NCBI RefSeq assembly: GCF_051622035.1
Contig: NC_135356.1
Coordinates: 13,006,079-13,070,078, forward strand
Length of the DNA: 64,000 bases
Source: Arctopsyche grandis
Taxonomy: Eukaryota > Arthropoda > Insecta > Trichoptera > Hydropsychidae
Reading direction: 5' to 3'
The notes under the pieces are model-generated. The model worked only from the letters and a program-made list of their open reading frames with translations. It was not told where the DNA came from and ran no database searches. The position numbers were made by a program, and so were the translations under genes. Shown piece after piece: positions 34,660-45,659 of the stretch (its first letter is position 1; every line of letters begins with the position of its first letter).

Positions 34660-35838
34660 TAGTAAATATACAAAAGTTAATTGAATCTTAAGAGAAATTT
34701 CTAGAAACTTATATACTATCCCTAAGGGTTGGTTACATACATATACATTTGTATGTAGATAGATCGTCGCTAAAGAATGTTTGTATCTATTTAAATTCAG
34801 AAAAATCCAATATTAAATTAGTTCGCATTTCAATATTCATAGACGACTTGTAGATTAAATTTCTATTTCGATAGTTTAAAGGTCACTTATTATAAATATA
34901 TTATTTATTTATTTTTGGATGAGCCAGAAACTGTCTTTAAAAATTCATATAACTGTGTCTTGAGTTTGGGTCACGGTTCGGTTTAAGTTTTATCAACTCT
35001 TACATTTTTAATATGATGACGAACGGAATCCTAACGTGACGTTCAAACTTTTACTATTATATTTCTAACGATATTTTAGTCTGGGTAATTTTTAAAATGG
35101 TTAGATTTCGGTTTGGATCTTCTTCGTTAAATATGTATGCACATACATATGTATGTTAAAATTATCAAATGAGAGATATCAATATTCAATGATTTTAATT
35201 TAAATGGTCAACAGAAAAGGCTGAAATATTGTGAGCACAAGATTTTTTCCGCACCGCTGAATGTATCAAGCTGAAAATTTAGAAATGTGCTAACTAAGAG
35301 TGGATAAGGTTTAGAGTTTGTAAACCAGAAGTAGTATTTTTTTTAACAATATTTCAATATTTTATTTTGATCTTTTAAATACTTTCTACCTTCTTGATAT
35401 TTTATATTTATAATATTTATACTGATTTTAAGTAATAAAAAAAATTTAAACAAAATCCAACAATCGGCAATAGAACTTTCATCAAAATTTTTTTGAGTAA
35501 GTTTTCCTATATTTGTGTTCAATTAATATCGAAAATGCTTTCATAGTCAGGTATGTATGTGTGAACGTGCATGTATGTTTCATTATCGAATTTCTGTTTT
35601 TATACTTCTTATATTTCTTTAAATACATTAAGTCGTGGGTTGGTCTCGTCTGAATTTTTTATGTATTATTGTATATAATAGACATATATCTTATTTATCT
35701 CTCGCAAATTCAAGTTAATAAATATAACATCTCAAATCTGCTGATATTATAAAATGCTATCCACTCTGTCTCCATGATACAGAGTGGGTAGCATTGGGTA
35801 GCCCAGTATATACACATATGAAATAAAATATTACAATA

Positions 35839-36579
35839 TCTATATATATATAAATCAATGTTTTTCTGTCTGCATGTCTGTCTGTCTGTCTGTCTCGAAT
35901 AGGCTGAACCGATTACGATGGAACTTTCAGGATTTTTTGTATGCATATCCGGGAAGATAACCGTGAAAAAAAAACGGGATAAAACCTCTTAATAACGATA
36001 TTCGTAACTACGATTTTATCGACGCGAAAGTATGAAGCACCAGTGCGTAGTTAAGGATATGTGTACGTTGGTAACCAACTTGCACGCACGCATGCCAACG
36101 TACAAATACATTACGTACCACTTATACCAACCTAGCATTAAGTACCACTCATAACAATCCTACATATGTATATAAATCAATGTTTGTCTGTCTGTAACGT
36201 ATGCGTTCCTATACTTTACTATAATTTAATTCGATTAGTATTAATTTGAAACTGAAACATTCACTTATCGATAAACGGGAACGGGAATGGAACGATGAAA
36301 CTTTCAGGATTTATTGTATGCATGTCCGGGAAGCTTATCGTGAAAAAAATCGGCCAAAAACAGGAACGGAAACGCGAAAAGCGGGAATGAGTGGCATTGC
36401 AACGCAATAATTTCAAATATTTTCGCGTCGTGACATGCGTTGTTAGGGTAAATTAAATAAATAATTGAATAATTTCAAATGTGTTCGCTGCCTGCGTTTT
36501 TCCGACAAACGGGAATGGGAACGGGAACGGGAATTGCATACGTTATTGTGGCATTGCAACGCATGCTGGGTTCAGCCAG
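35839..36579 (+). mobile_element. Helitron-like element, 741 bp, internally duplicated
   Basis: Starts TCTATATATATA, then GTCTGTCTGTCTG and AACCGATTACGATGG. A second 5' end (ATATAAATCAATGTTTGTCTG) begins near 36165. It ends GCATTGCAACGCATGC...GTTCAGCCAG, with the final CTAG mutated to CCAG. Two family members appear nested or fused. Confidence 0.55.
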
Positions 36580-36711
36580 TATAATATAAAATTCATAAAA
36601 TTTTTGAGTAATGAGAGATTTGAAATATAACTCACAATATACCTACCCTTCAGCTTTTAGAATAAAATGTATGTGTATGTATTTATCAGTCATAAGTAGA
36701 GGTAGGATAGC

Positions 36712-36815
36712 CAAGGTGCCGCTCATTGTTGTAAATCCTTTGTAAAAAAGGTTCGGCAAACCTTTAACAATGCATTTACAACGTTTGAACAATACATGGC
36801 CCCCTCAGGGTCCGG
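36712..36815. repeat. Short fold-back MITE-like repeat
   Basis: GTTGTAAAT...AAAGGTT-CGGC-AAACCTTT...ATTTACAAC forms a nested hairpin. The half copy lies at 28070-28140. Confidence 0.5.
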
Positions 36816-36885
36816 TGACTAGTCATAAGTATCGATATACTAGGTTGACCTGTCATATATGTACATATGTACATACATATGTACA

Positions 36886-37312
36886 CAGTACCGGCCTTAC
36901 ACCCATTGGCGCCATCGGGCAATTTTTTCTAAGCACCATTTGAAAAAAATTATAAAAAACTGGATTACCATCCTCCTTTTTCCCGGCCTTAGGACCTTAC
37001 TACAGTTTCAGGCAGTGTCAGCAAAAGCATAGAAACCCAAATGTTTGGATATAATTCTTGTAAATTGTGCTGTTTTATAAAATTTAATACAATGAGTGAA
37101 AGGCTTTTAAATTGATAAGTTCATTGCTAACAATATCAGATTTTGAATTCGCGGTTAGCTTAATTTGAAGATTGGCTTTTTCCGAGTACAAATGAAGGGT
37201 CTTTGGCGCTCTAATTTTAATTTTAAAGCACTTTCGGCGCACGGAGCGGCGCCCTAACTTATTTGGCGCCCTCGGGCACCACCCGACCCAGCCCCCCTTA
37301 AAACCGGCACTG
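36886..37312. mobile_element. 427-bp non-autonomous hAT element with perfect 8-bp duplication
   Basis: The termini CAGTACCGGCCTTA and TAAAACCGGCACTG are imperfect inverted copies flanked by TATGTACA (36878-36885 and 37313-37320). The subterminal GGCGCC blocks are also inverted. The flank is a TATGTACA-rich microsatellite, so the duplication is slightly less certain. Confidence 0.7.
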
Positions 37313-37489
37313 TATGTACATATGATAAAAGTAAAAAATTTCGTCAGACGAAAAAATTGATAGCGAGCTAATATGAGGATAGTAAAATGAGCCGCCAGAT
37401 TCCAACTTCCGGCATATGTATGTAGTATGTATGTAAGTATAGCAGCATGCCTCGCTTTGAATTTCAGACCGATATTTGATTAGTCGGTT

Positions 37490-37913
37490 CAAAGGGAGGA
37501 GGGCCGGCGGAAGCTCACGTGCAGGGGATGCAGTGGTCAGGGTAGCTACGACAAAGGAGTCTAGGTAGGGTCGGGGATGGGAGGGATGCCGGGGTAGAGA
37601 GAAGAGAAGAGGTGCGCATGTGTGCGAAACTCCACCACTGCTGCGAGAGGTCCGCCACGGCGTATTCGTACCGCGGATACCCAACCGGTCGCACCGGTCC
37701 TCTCGATCCTCTCCAACCGGTTCGCTCAAAACTAAACTCTGGCTCTGGTGGCACCCGCCCCCGATCGGCTTTTCGGCTCTGGCCAACTTTTTCCAGACTT
37801 TTCTCGGCAGGAAGAGGAAGTTGCAGAGAGAATTGCAGACACCAATCAAAATGTAAAGTTGAGAGGTGGACGGTTGTGGCGTTCTGTACTCGAGTGATGC
37901 AGTTTTGAATTGG
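37490..37913 (+). promoter_or_regulatory. GC- and CpG-rich block, candidate promoter and 5'UTR exon
   Basis: About 420 bp with many CpGs in AT-rich surroundings, ending in a good splice donor (TTGG before GTGAGA at 37914). It has no dependable ORF on either strand, although open frames arise from the base composition. It could be the leader exon of the gene whose first coding exon is at 41873; this is inference. Confidence 0.35.
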
Positions 37914-37919
37914 GTGAGA

Positions 37920-39770
37920 CTTTTTATTTTACTTTTTATTTCAATAACTTTTATAACTTATATTTTTATTTTTCACTCTGTATGATGTTTTATTGTTGTC
38001 TATACATATGTACATTTTATGACTTTTGAAATTTTAATTCACTCCTTAGACCGCAAATGTAAGCAAACTTCACACAAAGTCTCGAAAAACTATAGCGTTG
38101 CAATCAATTAAGAAAATTTGATATACTTAAATATGTATGTGTGTAATGCAAATTTATTTTGCAATATTTGCTATATTTCAACTGTTTTTTTTTCTACGGT
38201 TATTTGCCGGTTGACGTACCAAAGAGGGAGACTTTGAAAATTAATTCATACATGATTTGTGTATGTAATATATGTATAATAAAAATTAAAACAAAGTGCA
38301 TCGAATTTTTAAATGAAAAAAAGTCAAAATTGTTTAGTTATCATTAGTCTTTGGTCTCAAAATTCAGAGCTTGTTCAAAATTTAGCTTTGATCACCTAGA
38401 ATAGCGCTCGCTTACAATGTTTACCACCTTTTGACAATTTTATTCATTAAAATGGGCATAATCGAATTTTTTGGTCTTGAATTTTGACTACTTGAAAACT
38501 TTTTAAATTATTGCATATATGATATTAAAAATTCACAGCAAAATATTTAAAATTTAATACAAGATATAATGTTGTATATTCGACAAATATTTACAATTTG
38601 GAAGTAGTGGTTTACTTTTGATGCCTCTTAATTAGATTTTCCGGTTGGTTTGGTTTTCATTCGGCATAATTTTCTAAGTCTCGTTTTTGGTTTCCAAACT
38701 TACAATAGATATGTCCTTTGCAAATAATAAAAAAAAAAGAAACAAAATCGTTTACTATCAGCTATCTTTGAAATTCAATTAATTTTTTGATTCAATAGAA
38801 TCATTATTTTAAATTAAAAATATTATTAGCTCCTTTATAAAGTCTCAAATTTTTTTGATTTTTTATTATTTTAAAAAACTTATAATTAATTGTCTAGCGA
38901 ATTTTAAAAGTCAAAAATATATTTTTTATACGGATTTTTTCTCCATGCTATTTTGCGTTTATTTGCCCACTTTTTTATTTCACCTCGTTTATAGGGATTG
39001 GTTTTCTATCTCAATATTTTTTAATTAATTAATGACTTATTTAATTTGAAATAGATTAAATATTGGATTAATTATCAACTCTTTATTTTTTTAAATATAC
39101 TTAGAAAAATCGAAAAAGAGATCAGTTTTTCCAAGTTTTTGTCTAGATAAATCGATTGGTTGGAGGCACAGGACATTGTTTAAAATCGAAACTTTTTTAT
39201 TTAACGTTTTCTTGATACTACAAATGTTTTCCACTAGGTTCATCGATGGAAATTCAAAATTAGCGTTTTATGAATGCTTTTGTATAAAACACTTTAACCG
39301 GTCGTTGGTCAAAATTTACTAGAAGCAATAAAAATACCCGACCGTTGAGCTAATTTAATAATTTGAACCTCAAACTTTTTAATTAATAATAAAATTGTTT
39401 CATAACTATGCAAGGTACACGTTTTCAATGAAACCTCAATACATATGTACACATAATATAATGTTATATAATAAAAACTCACTTACATACATATGTATGC
39501 ACATGAAAAGTGGGCGCACGGAGCACTTCATTGAAAATTTACTTTTCATTTGATTGCATTTACCCATCCGTACTTTTATTGTGAAATGGTATACAAAAGA
39601 AACGGAAAATGGGAGGAGGGGGGTTGCTTTGTTGCATGTGGTTCCTATAAAACACTGACATTGTAAATTTACGTTTTAGATATACAATATTAAACATTGT
39701 ATGTATTATCCTGTTATATGATAGTCGGTATTCGAATATTTCACCATTTTTGAAATGTTCTCATTGAAGT
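37920..39770. other. No gene seen
   Basis: AT-rich sequence without notable frames or repeat ends; intron-like if the 37.9 kb donor is real. Confidence 0.4.
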
Positions 39771-40044
39771 ATAGGCCCTCTGCATGATTTCACCGTGAAA
39801 TCGTGTAGGGCTTTTTCATTGAGTACGTGTAATTTATATAGTTTGTATAGTTATGAAACCACCTGCATATCTGCATATTTTCGGAAATATGAATCTTCTT
39901 GTATGTATAAACATACATACATACATACATATATGTGCAGACCTGCGACAAAAAGTTCTTTCCGCTCGTGGTATTTGCGAAACTTCGGCGATAAGTGACA
40001 AAAATTTGAGAAACGCGTGTTTATTTTAACGCTAGTATGTAGAT

Positions 40045-40130
40045 CAGTGCTACTCAAACTATGGTCCGCGGCCCAGTACTGGTCCGTGTACCGGCGGTAG
40101 CCGGTCCGTGCACAAAGAAGTAAAAAAAAA
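40045..40130 (+). mobile_element. hAT-type terminus fragment
   Basis: CAGTGCTACTCAAACTATGG then TCCGCGGCCCAGTACTGG is the classic end of ZBED/hAT-related non-autonomous elements. The opposite end was not found nearby. Confidence 0.45.
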
Positions 40131-40245
40131 ATTAAAAACATAATCTTATGATAACGTTAAATAATCTCAAGACAAGCCCTACAAACTCGAAATTATTCGG
40201 GATACTATGCCAAGATATAGGCGCGGATTATAAACGATTATAAAC

Positions 40246-40357
40246 GTCAGGTCAGGTCAGGTCAGGTCAGGTCAGGTCAGGTCAGGTCAGGTCAGGTCAG
40301 GCCAGGTCAGGTCAGGTCAGGTCAGGTCAGGTCAGGTCAGGTCAGGTCAGGTCAGGT
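40246..40357. repeat. Interstitial (TCAGG)n array, about 22 units
   Basis: A pure 5-bp repeat with a single variant unit (gccag near 40301). TCAGG is the telomeric repeat of many beetles. Here it sits between ordinary sequences, so it is interstitial or a plain microsatellite. Confidence 0.95.
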
Positions 40358-40619
40358 CTGAAATGTAAATGGCTCTAATAAAATTTTAGGTTTGTTTCTC
40401 TGATGAAACATTACGAATTTAAGAACCATTTGAAAATTTTTGAGGGATTTAAAAATATTGTTTATAAAAGCCCTAATGGTTGATGGACTATTGGCCGCAT
40501 GGACAACTAGGCATATGGACGCTTGGCCGAACTGACATTAGGCCGACGGATATTTGACTGAATATAATTTTGTTTGTTTATTCGATTTAGCGTCCGCGCA
40601 CGGCCCTTATACTACTTTG

Positions 40620-41590
40620 GATAACTTGAAACAAAAAATTATAGATACCTGGAACTCTAAACTTAGAGTCTTGTATAGAAAGTTCGGAGGATTAGGGTTG
40701 TTATAAAAAATAGAGAGGGACCACTATTGATTCAGCTAATTATAAGTTTTTTTTATGTAAATATGTTGATAAATAAATAATGAGTAGATCGATATATAAT
40801 AGAAATATTGGTTTCATTTTTTATTCTAAAATTTAACAATATCGAAGAAAATCTAGTTTAATTACTCATATGTATGAACATACATATGAGCCGTTTTGGT
40901 CCAATTTCCAGTTCCAAAACACTATTTCTGTTTTACTTCACAGATTCACAATTCACAAATTGATTTCACTTCGTTTATCTTTAGAATCTTGGAAAAGCAG
41001 AATAAACGTATTATAGTATTTTTAAATATTGTTAACCGCAAAACATCATATTTAATGTTTTGCGAGATATTTATCGAAATAAAGAAAAGTGGACTCATGC
41101 CACTTTCAATTATAACAGCTCATATAGGTACACATGAAGTGGGAAGAACTTTTTGTTATAAATCTGTATATCACTGTCAATTATTCATTTCCTTAGTTCA
41201 ATTAAGATTCCTATAAGTCATTTATATTTAAGGGGAAGGGGAAGTAGAAGAGATGGGATGATGTCCTACTTTCGTTCAATTTTTCAGGGTTTATATACAT
41301 ACTTTTTTTTTTTCAATATGTCTATACGTTGAATTATTACCAGCGAAAAAATAGTGCATGTGCCAAAGACAATTTTAGGTTCAATGTATGTATGTATAAT
41401 CACAATTTATCATATACAAATATTTAAATCGTATCATTCGTATCGTCTTTTCATTTCTTACTTCAAATCATATGTACGTCGCACGATTTTTTCAATCAAA
41501 CTGGGGCCCGAGTCCGAGGTGCTATCCACTGTGATTTATTTAATGTTTCGTTGCAAAGTTGGTTCATTTGCGCAGAACTAATCATACGAA
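40620..41590. other. No gene seen
   Basis: AT-rich intergenic or intronic sequence. A short frame at 40896-41216 has no recognisable feature. Confidence 0.4.
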
Positions 41591-41601
41591 TTTGATTGCA
41601 G

Positions 41602-41967
41602 GACTGAATAATTGCAGAATTGGGTAAAATGAACGTGATCGACGGGTAGCGTGTCGGAACAGTGGCGTTGAGCAGTGGAGCTCGCCAGTAGTGACATTGG
41701 TACATTGGTGACGGTGATAGTTAGTGCGGGGTGTGTTGTAGGGTAGTAAAAGATTGAATAGTAGTATAATAGTAGTTGGGGGTGGTAAAGGTGCTTCAAT
41801 CGGCGGGGCCCAAAAAGCCCATCACTGGCGCTCAAACTGTGCGACGCACGTGACGACCGGGAGGAGCGAGGCATGCTGGCGGTGCCCACGAATTCGCCAC
41901 TGCCTCCGCGATACCGACTCAGAGACCTCATCATGGGCGACTATGCTTTCAACGACGATGGCGTCAG
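41602..41967 (+). CDS. First coding exon of an unidentified host gene (coding from 41873)
   Basis: A plausible acceptor (TTTGATTGCAG, ending 41601) opens the exon. ATG at 41873 begins a 31-codon stretch including PPRYRLRDLIMGDYAFNDDG and ends in phase 2 at 41967, before a strong donor (CAG then GTCAGT). The exon is GC-rich relative to its surroundings and uses varied codons, unlike the AT-rich shadow frames. Upstream in the same exon, ATG at about 41630 opens a short uORF (MNVIDG then stop). I do not recognise the protein, and no matching second exon was found downstream in the window, so the next intron is probably long. The gene model is inferred from sequence alone. Confidence 0.5.
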
Positions 41968-42624
41968 GTCAGTCCGAAATCATCATTACTTTTTTCTTTG
42001 ATTATATGTATATGTATGTATAGGTAGGTATGTCAAACTTTCATCTCTGCACACCCGGTCGATCCCCATGGCGACTAAACAGCGAAAATCCTGCGATGCG
42101 TCCAGCTTCATCTGTCTGTGCATGCGTGTGTGCGCGCGAAACACCGTGCCACACCGTGCAACTTTGTCGGCCGACTAAATGTATGGAAATGTGAGCGACA
42201 AAGAAGTTGACGGGTGTGGCATGCCCCATCTAACTGCATACATTGGTCTGGTCACCCTCAACCGAGTCGCTCGCAAGTGGCACGGTGTGGCTCGGCTAAG
42301 CATATGTCAACTGGGAGTTTCTTGGGACCTTGTACTGACTAGTGTTATGCCTGCTACTGCAGAGTTACTATTAACTACTTAATCGCCACGCGTTTGTAGA
42401 AACCGATTCGATTATTTTATTATATGTGTTTATTGCCAACCTTTGACACTCTTCACTATATCACGAACTAACAAACTTTTTTCAATTTTATTAGTATCAC
42501 AGCATATTTCTAGATGCCGCTGTGAAGAAATCGAAATTAATTTCGAAGGCGCGCGTGCTGGTGCGTTTATGGTGATGAATTGGTTGAATGTATCAATAAT
42601 CAATTGTGGAAAATGAAATCGATT

Positions 42625-43188
42625 ACACTGAGCAATAAAAAAATCACATTTTTGAGTTACCAGAGCGGAGATTAACCAATCTTTACTAAGTTTGATCCAC
42701 TAAATTTGAATATGATATTGATTTTTGTTGGTGGGTGATCGTTTACGAGATATGAGCGTTTAAAAAAATGCGCGATTTTTACAGTTTTTCGGCTTTTGCG
42801 GTCTTTAATTCAAAATTTATTCATATAGAAAACCAATTATTATTTGAGATAGAAAACCAATCCTTATAAACGTGGTGAAATAAAAAATTTGCCAAATAAA
42901 TGAAAAATAGGACGGAAAAAAATCCGTAAAAAAAAATATATTTTTGACTTTTATCTGAAAATATCTGACTATTGATTCCAATACTCACTTTGAGCGTAAC
43001 AATCCTAAATTTTGAGTTAAAGACCGCAAAAGCCAAAAAACTGTAAAAATCGTGGATTTTTTTAAACGCTCATATCTCGTAAACGATCACCCACCAACAA
43101 AAATCAATATCATATTCGAATTATAAAGTAAAGATTGGTTAGTCTCCGCTCTGGTAACTCAAAAACGTGATTTTTTGTTGCTCAGTGT
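42625..43188. mobile_element. 564-bp fold-back element (ACACTGAGCAA termini)
   Basis: Arms of about 185 bp (42625-42815 and 43010-43188) are inverted copies. They share GAGTTACCAGAGCGGAGA, GATATTGATTTTTGTTGG and GATCGTTTACGAGATATGAG. The ends are ACACTGAGC and GCTCAGTGT. No transposase. A diverged right-arm copy lies at about 44690-44842. The target duplication is unclear (possibly TA). Confidence 0.75.
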
Positions 43189-43289
43189 TATCAACATTAT
43201 CATTTCAGGTGTGTAACGTAACACTGACTGTGCATTATCGTCTCTAATAAAATTACAATAATAAATTAAATAGTTTTGAAAATCACAGT

Positions 43290-43440
43290 TACATATGTAT
43301 GTATGTATATATGCATGAATTTATATACATATGTATGCGTACATATGTACGCATGCGTACATATCAACGTACATATGCATTCGCATGCATACTTATACTT
43401 ATGTATATATCTATGTATATATGTACTACAAATTGAGCAA
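43290..43440. repeat. TATG/CATA self-complementary microsatellite
   Basis: Mixed TATGTA and TACATA units including the perfect 20-bp palindrome ATGCGTACATATGTACGCAT. Shorter runs of the same kind occur throughout the window (for example 35133, 36856, 39905, 47310, 60820). Confidence 0.8.
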
Positions 43441-43744
43441 TGTCCATCACGTTGATTTATTTTGTAATCTATGCATATTTTAATTACTAATCAGGACCAG
43501 TTCAATGAAAATCCGATACACTAATCTAAATATTCATATGTGCCTATATACATACATGTTTATGTATGTATGTACATATGCATTAATTCCATTGAACCGA
43601 AGGTCCACTGTACCATTCTCATCATTGTTAGGGATTTGGAGCTTCATTATAATCGTGACCTAAATTAACAACTATGCACATGTAAATACGTGCCGTTACT
43701 ATAATATATAAATTTTCAAGATTTCCAAAATTAGAATATTAATA

Positions 43745-44463
43745 AAATAAATGCCGCTTTACACCAAAAAGGAAGATTGGTTGGTGTTTAAAATTCTTAA
43801 TGAATATCTAGTACGTAGCATTCTAGAATTATCTTCCATTATATGGAGTCCTACCCATATGACTCATTTGTTGAATATTGAGAGAATCCAAAAACGGTTT
43901 CTCAGATATCTCTATATGAGATTGTATGGTTATTATCCTTGGCTATATCCTGGTGCATTCTTATTAGGGGCGGTAGGCTTCAACTCATTGGAGTGTCGTC
44001 GTGTTATGTTTCTGGAAAAGCACTTTTTTAAGCTATTAAATGGGATAGTACACAATCCTCGGGCTCTTAATGAATTTAAGTTTTATGCACCTAGTAAGTT
44101 CGGGGACCAGAGGAAACGTGATTTGTTTGCTCCTCCTGTGGCTCGCAAAAATATGTTGGCAACGTCTCCAATATCTAGAGCGATATATGTATCTGCTCAG
44201 CCGGATTGCTGGTGAAATTGACCTCTTCAATGTAAACTATGCTAAACTGGTTGAATGGTTGTTGAGCAACGCCAGTGGTTGATTCTATAAATTATAAATG
44301 TCAATGATTTTCCCATCAAGATATAGCAGGTTGTTATTAAGCTTTAAGGTTATTATTATTATGATGTTATGATTGTATGACTGGCGACAGTGACTCATTG
44401 GAGCTCTCTGTAATGTCATTGTGGCTAATATGTATGTTAAAAATAAAAATAAATAAAATAAAT
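43745..44463 (+). pseudogene. Jockey/CR1-group LINE 3' fragment, diverged subfamily
   Basis: The open frame 43751-44215 aligns with the C-terminal part of the RT at 5943-7256: YGYYPWLYPGAFLLGAVGFNSLECRR versus YGYYPYLYPTPFLLGMLGYNSLELRR (aligned in part). A frameshift near 44180 moves the last part (LLSRIAGEIDLFNVNYAKLV) to another frame. The 3'UTR and an AAATA-type tail (44436-44463) follow. The split differs enough from the 5943 copy to be another subfamily. Confidence 0.8.
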
Positions 44464-44689
44464 TTTGATTGAAGGGTGGAACGTTGTGTGTTTGGCATAA
44501 GTAAAGTGACAGGAAATGAAAAACAGATTAAATATATGACGGGAGTAGCTTACATAGTGAAGCAAATGAGGAGATTGAAAAGCAATAGCCGGGGGAACGA
44601 AACATAATATCTATAATATTACGACACATAATATCTATATTATTAAATATAATATCTATAATATTACGGATAAAAAGTCTATTTTTTAA

Positions 44690-44842
44690 AATTCTTTAGA
44701 CTTAAAATTTGCCAGATAATTATTTATGAGTATTTCAAAGCAACAAAAATCACAATCAATAGAAAAAACATCTGACTATTGATTCCAACACAACAGCTCC
44801 GGTATGTTAAAAAAAACGTGATTTTTTGCTGCTTAGTTTTAT
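44690..44842. repeat. Diverged copy of the 42625 fold-back arm
   Basis: Shares ATCTGACTATTGATTCCAA and ACGTGATTTTTTGCTGCTTAG with the right part of the 42625-43188 element. Confidence 0.5.
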
Positions 44843-45329
44843 GGAAGCCGGGATGAAAAATGCACGCTGTTAGCCGCGAGCTCGGTCTTTTTAGCATTCG
44901 TTGTAAAAGTTCGAATGTTTATGTACATATTATTTGAAATGTTTAATATCTGAACTACTACATACATACATATTGTATGTATACATCTCTACTTAGGCGC
45001 AGCCGGAGAGGGGTAGATTTGGGGCTTAAGCTCCTCTCAAAATTGATCCTTGTTTTTCTAGTTAAAAACACATTGAATGGATGGAATATTATTTTTGATA
45101 CTTTCATCTTAAAATATATATAATGATTGTTTCAGTTCGCCCATGATTGGGTGGAATTCGCATAGGCTATAAATAATGTCTGCCATGATACTCACCCACG
45201 TTCGAATACGGACTTGGCATAAGAAAAAGAATCTTGAACCTTTCATAAAATGTAGCCCCCCTTGATGAAATAAAATTGGCCCACTCCATTATTCTATATT
45301 TAGTACTATGTATGTTTTGTTTTGTCCGT

Positions 45330-45400
45330 TGATTTCAATGGGTGGTTTCGGAACGGAATTGATACACGAATTAAAATAAAGTTATATTCCATATATAAAT
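45330..45400 (-). mobile_element. Degenerate Helitron-like hairpin end
   Basis: TCCGTTGATTTCAATGGG followed by TGGTTTCGG and ATTGATACACGAATT, as in the copies at 3228 and 28912. Confidence 0.35.
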
Positions 45401-45524
45401 ATGATGTAAAGTAAAAATAAATATGATGTGAGGTCACAGCGAAATCACAAAGCGGTGAATGTGGGAAAAGGTCGCGGTCATGGGATGCGTGCAAGGTATA
45501 GTCATTTCAAAACGTCAAAAAAAA

Positions 45525-45625
45525 AAACCCCCCTGGGTGTGTTCGGTAAAATTGTATCCTTGTATTTCTCCTTGCTTGGCAGTGATCGATAACGGTTTGA
45601 AAGAAATGTAGGAGAACTTGTCGAC
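45525..45625 (+). repeat. Dispersed repeat R-A, copy 2
   Basis: Shares CAGTGATCGATAACGGTTTGA and GAAATGTAGGAGAA with the copies at 28625 and 63395. Confidence 0.5.
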
Positions 45626-45659
45626 GTTCCACATACCACATCCCGCGCTGTGTGATTTC

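Noticed and set aside
37298-37849. 183-codon minus-strand frame
   Set aside because: It lies over the GC-rich block, where stops are rare. No start context, domain or splice support, and several overlapping frames are equally open.
40246-40357. CRISPR-like array
   Set aside because: A uniform 5-bp tandem repeat with no spacers, in a eukaryotic context.
41578-41934. 118-codon minus-strand frame opposite the candidate first exon
   Set aside because: Composition-driven shadow of the GC-rich exon; it lacks splice or start support, while the plus strand has both.
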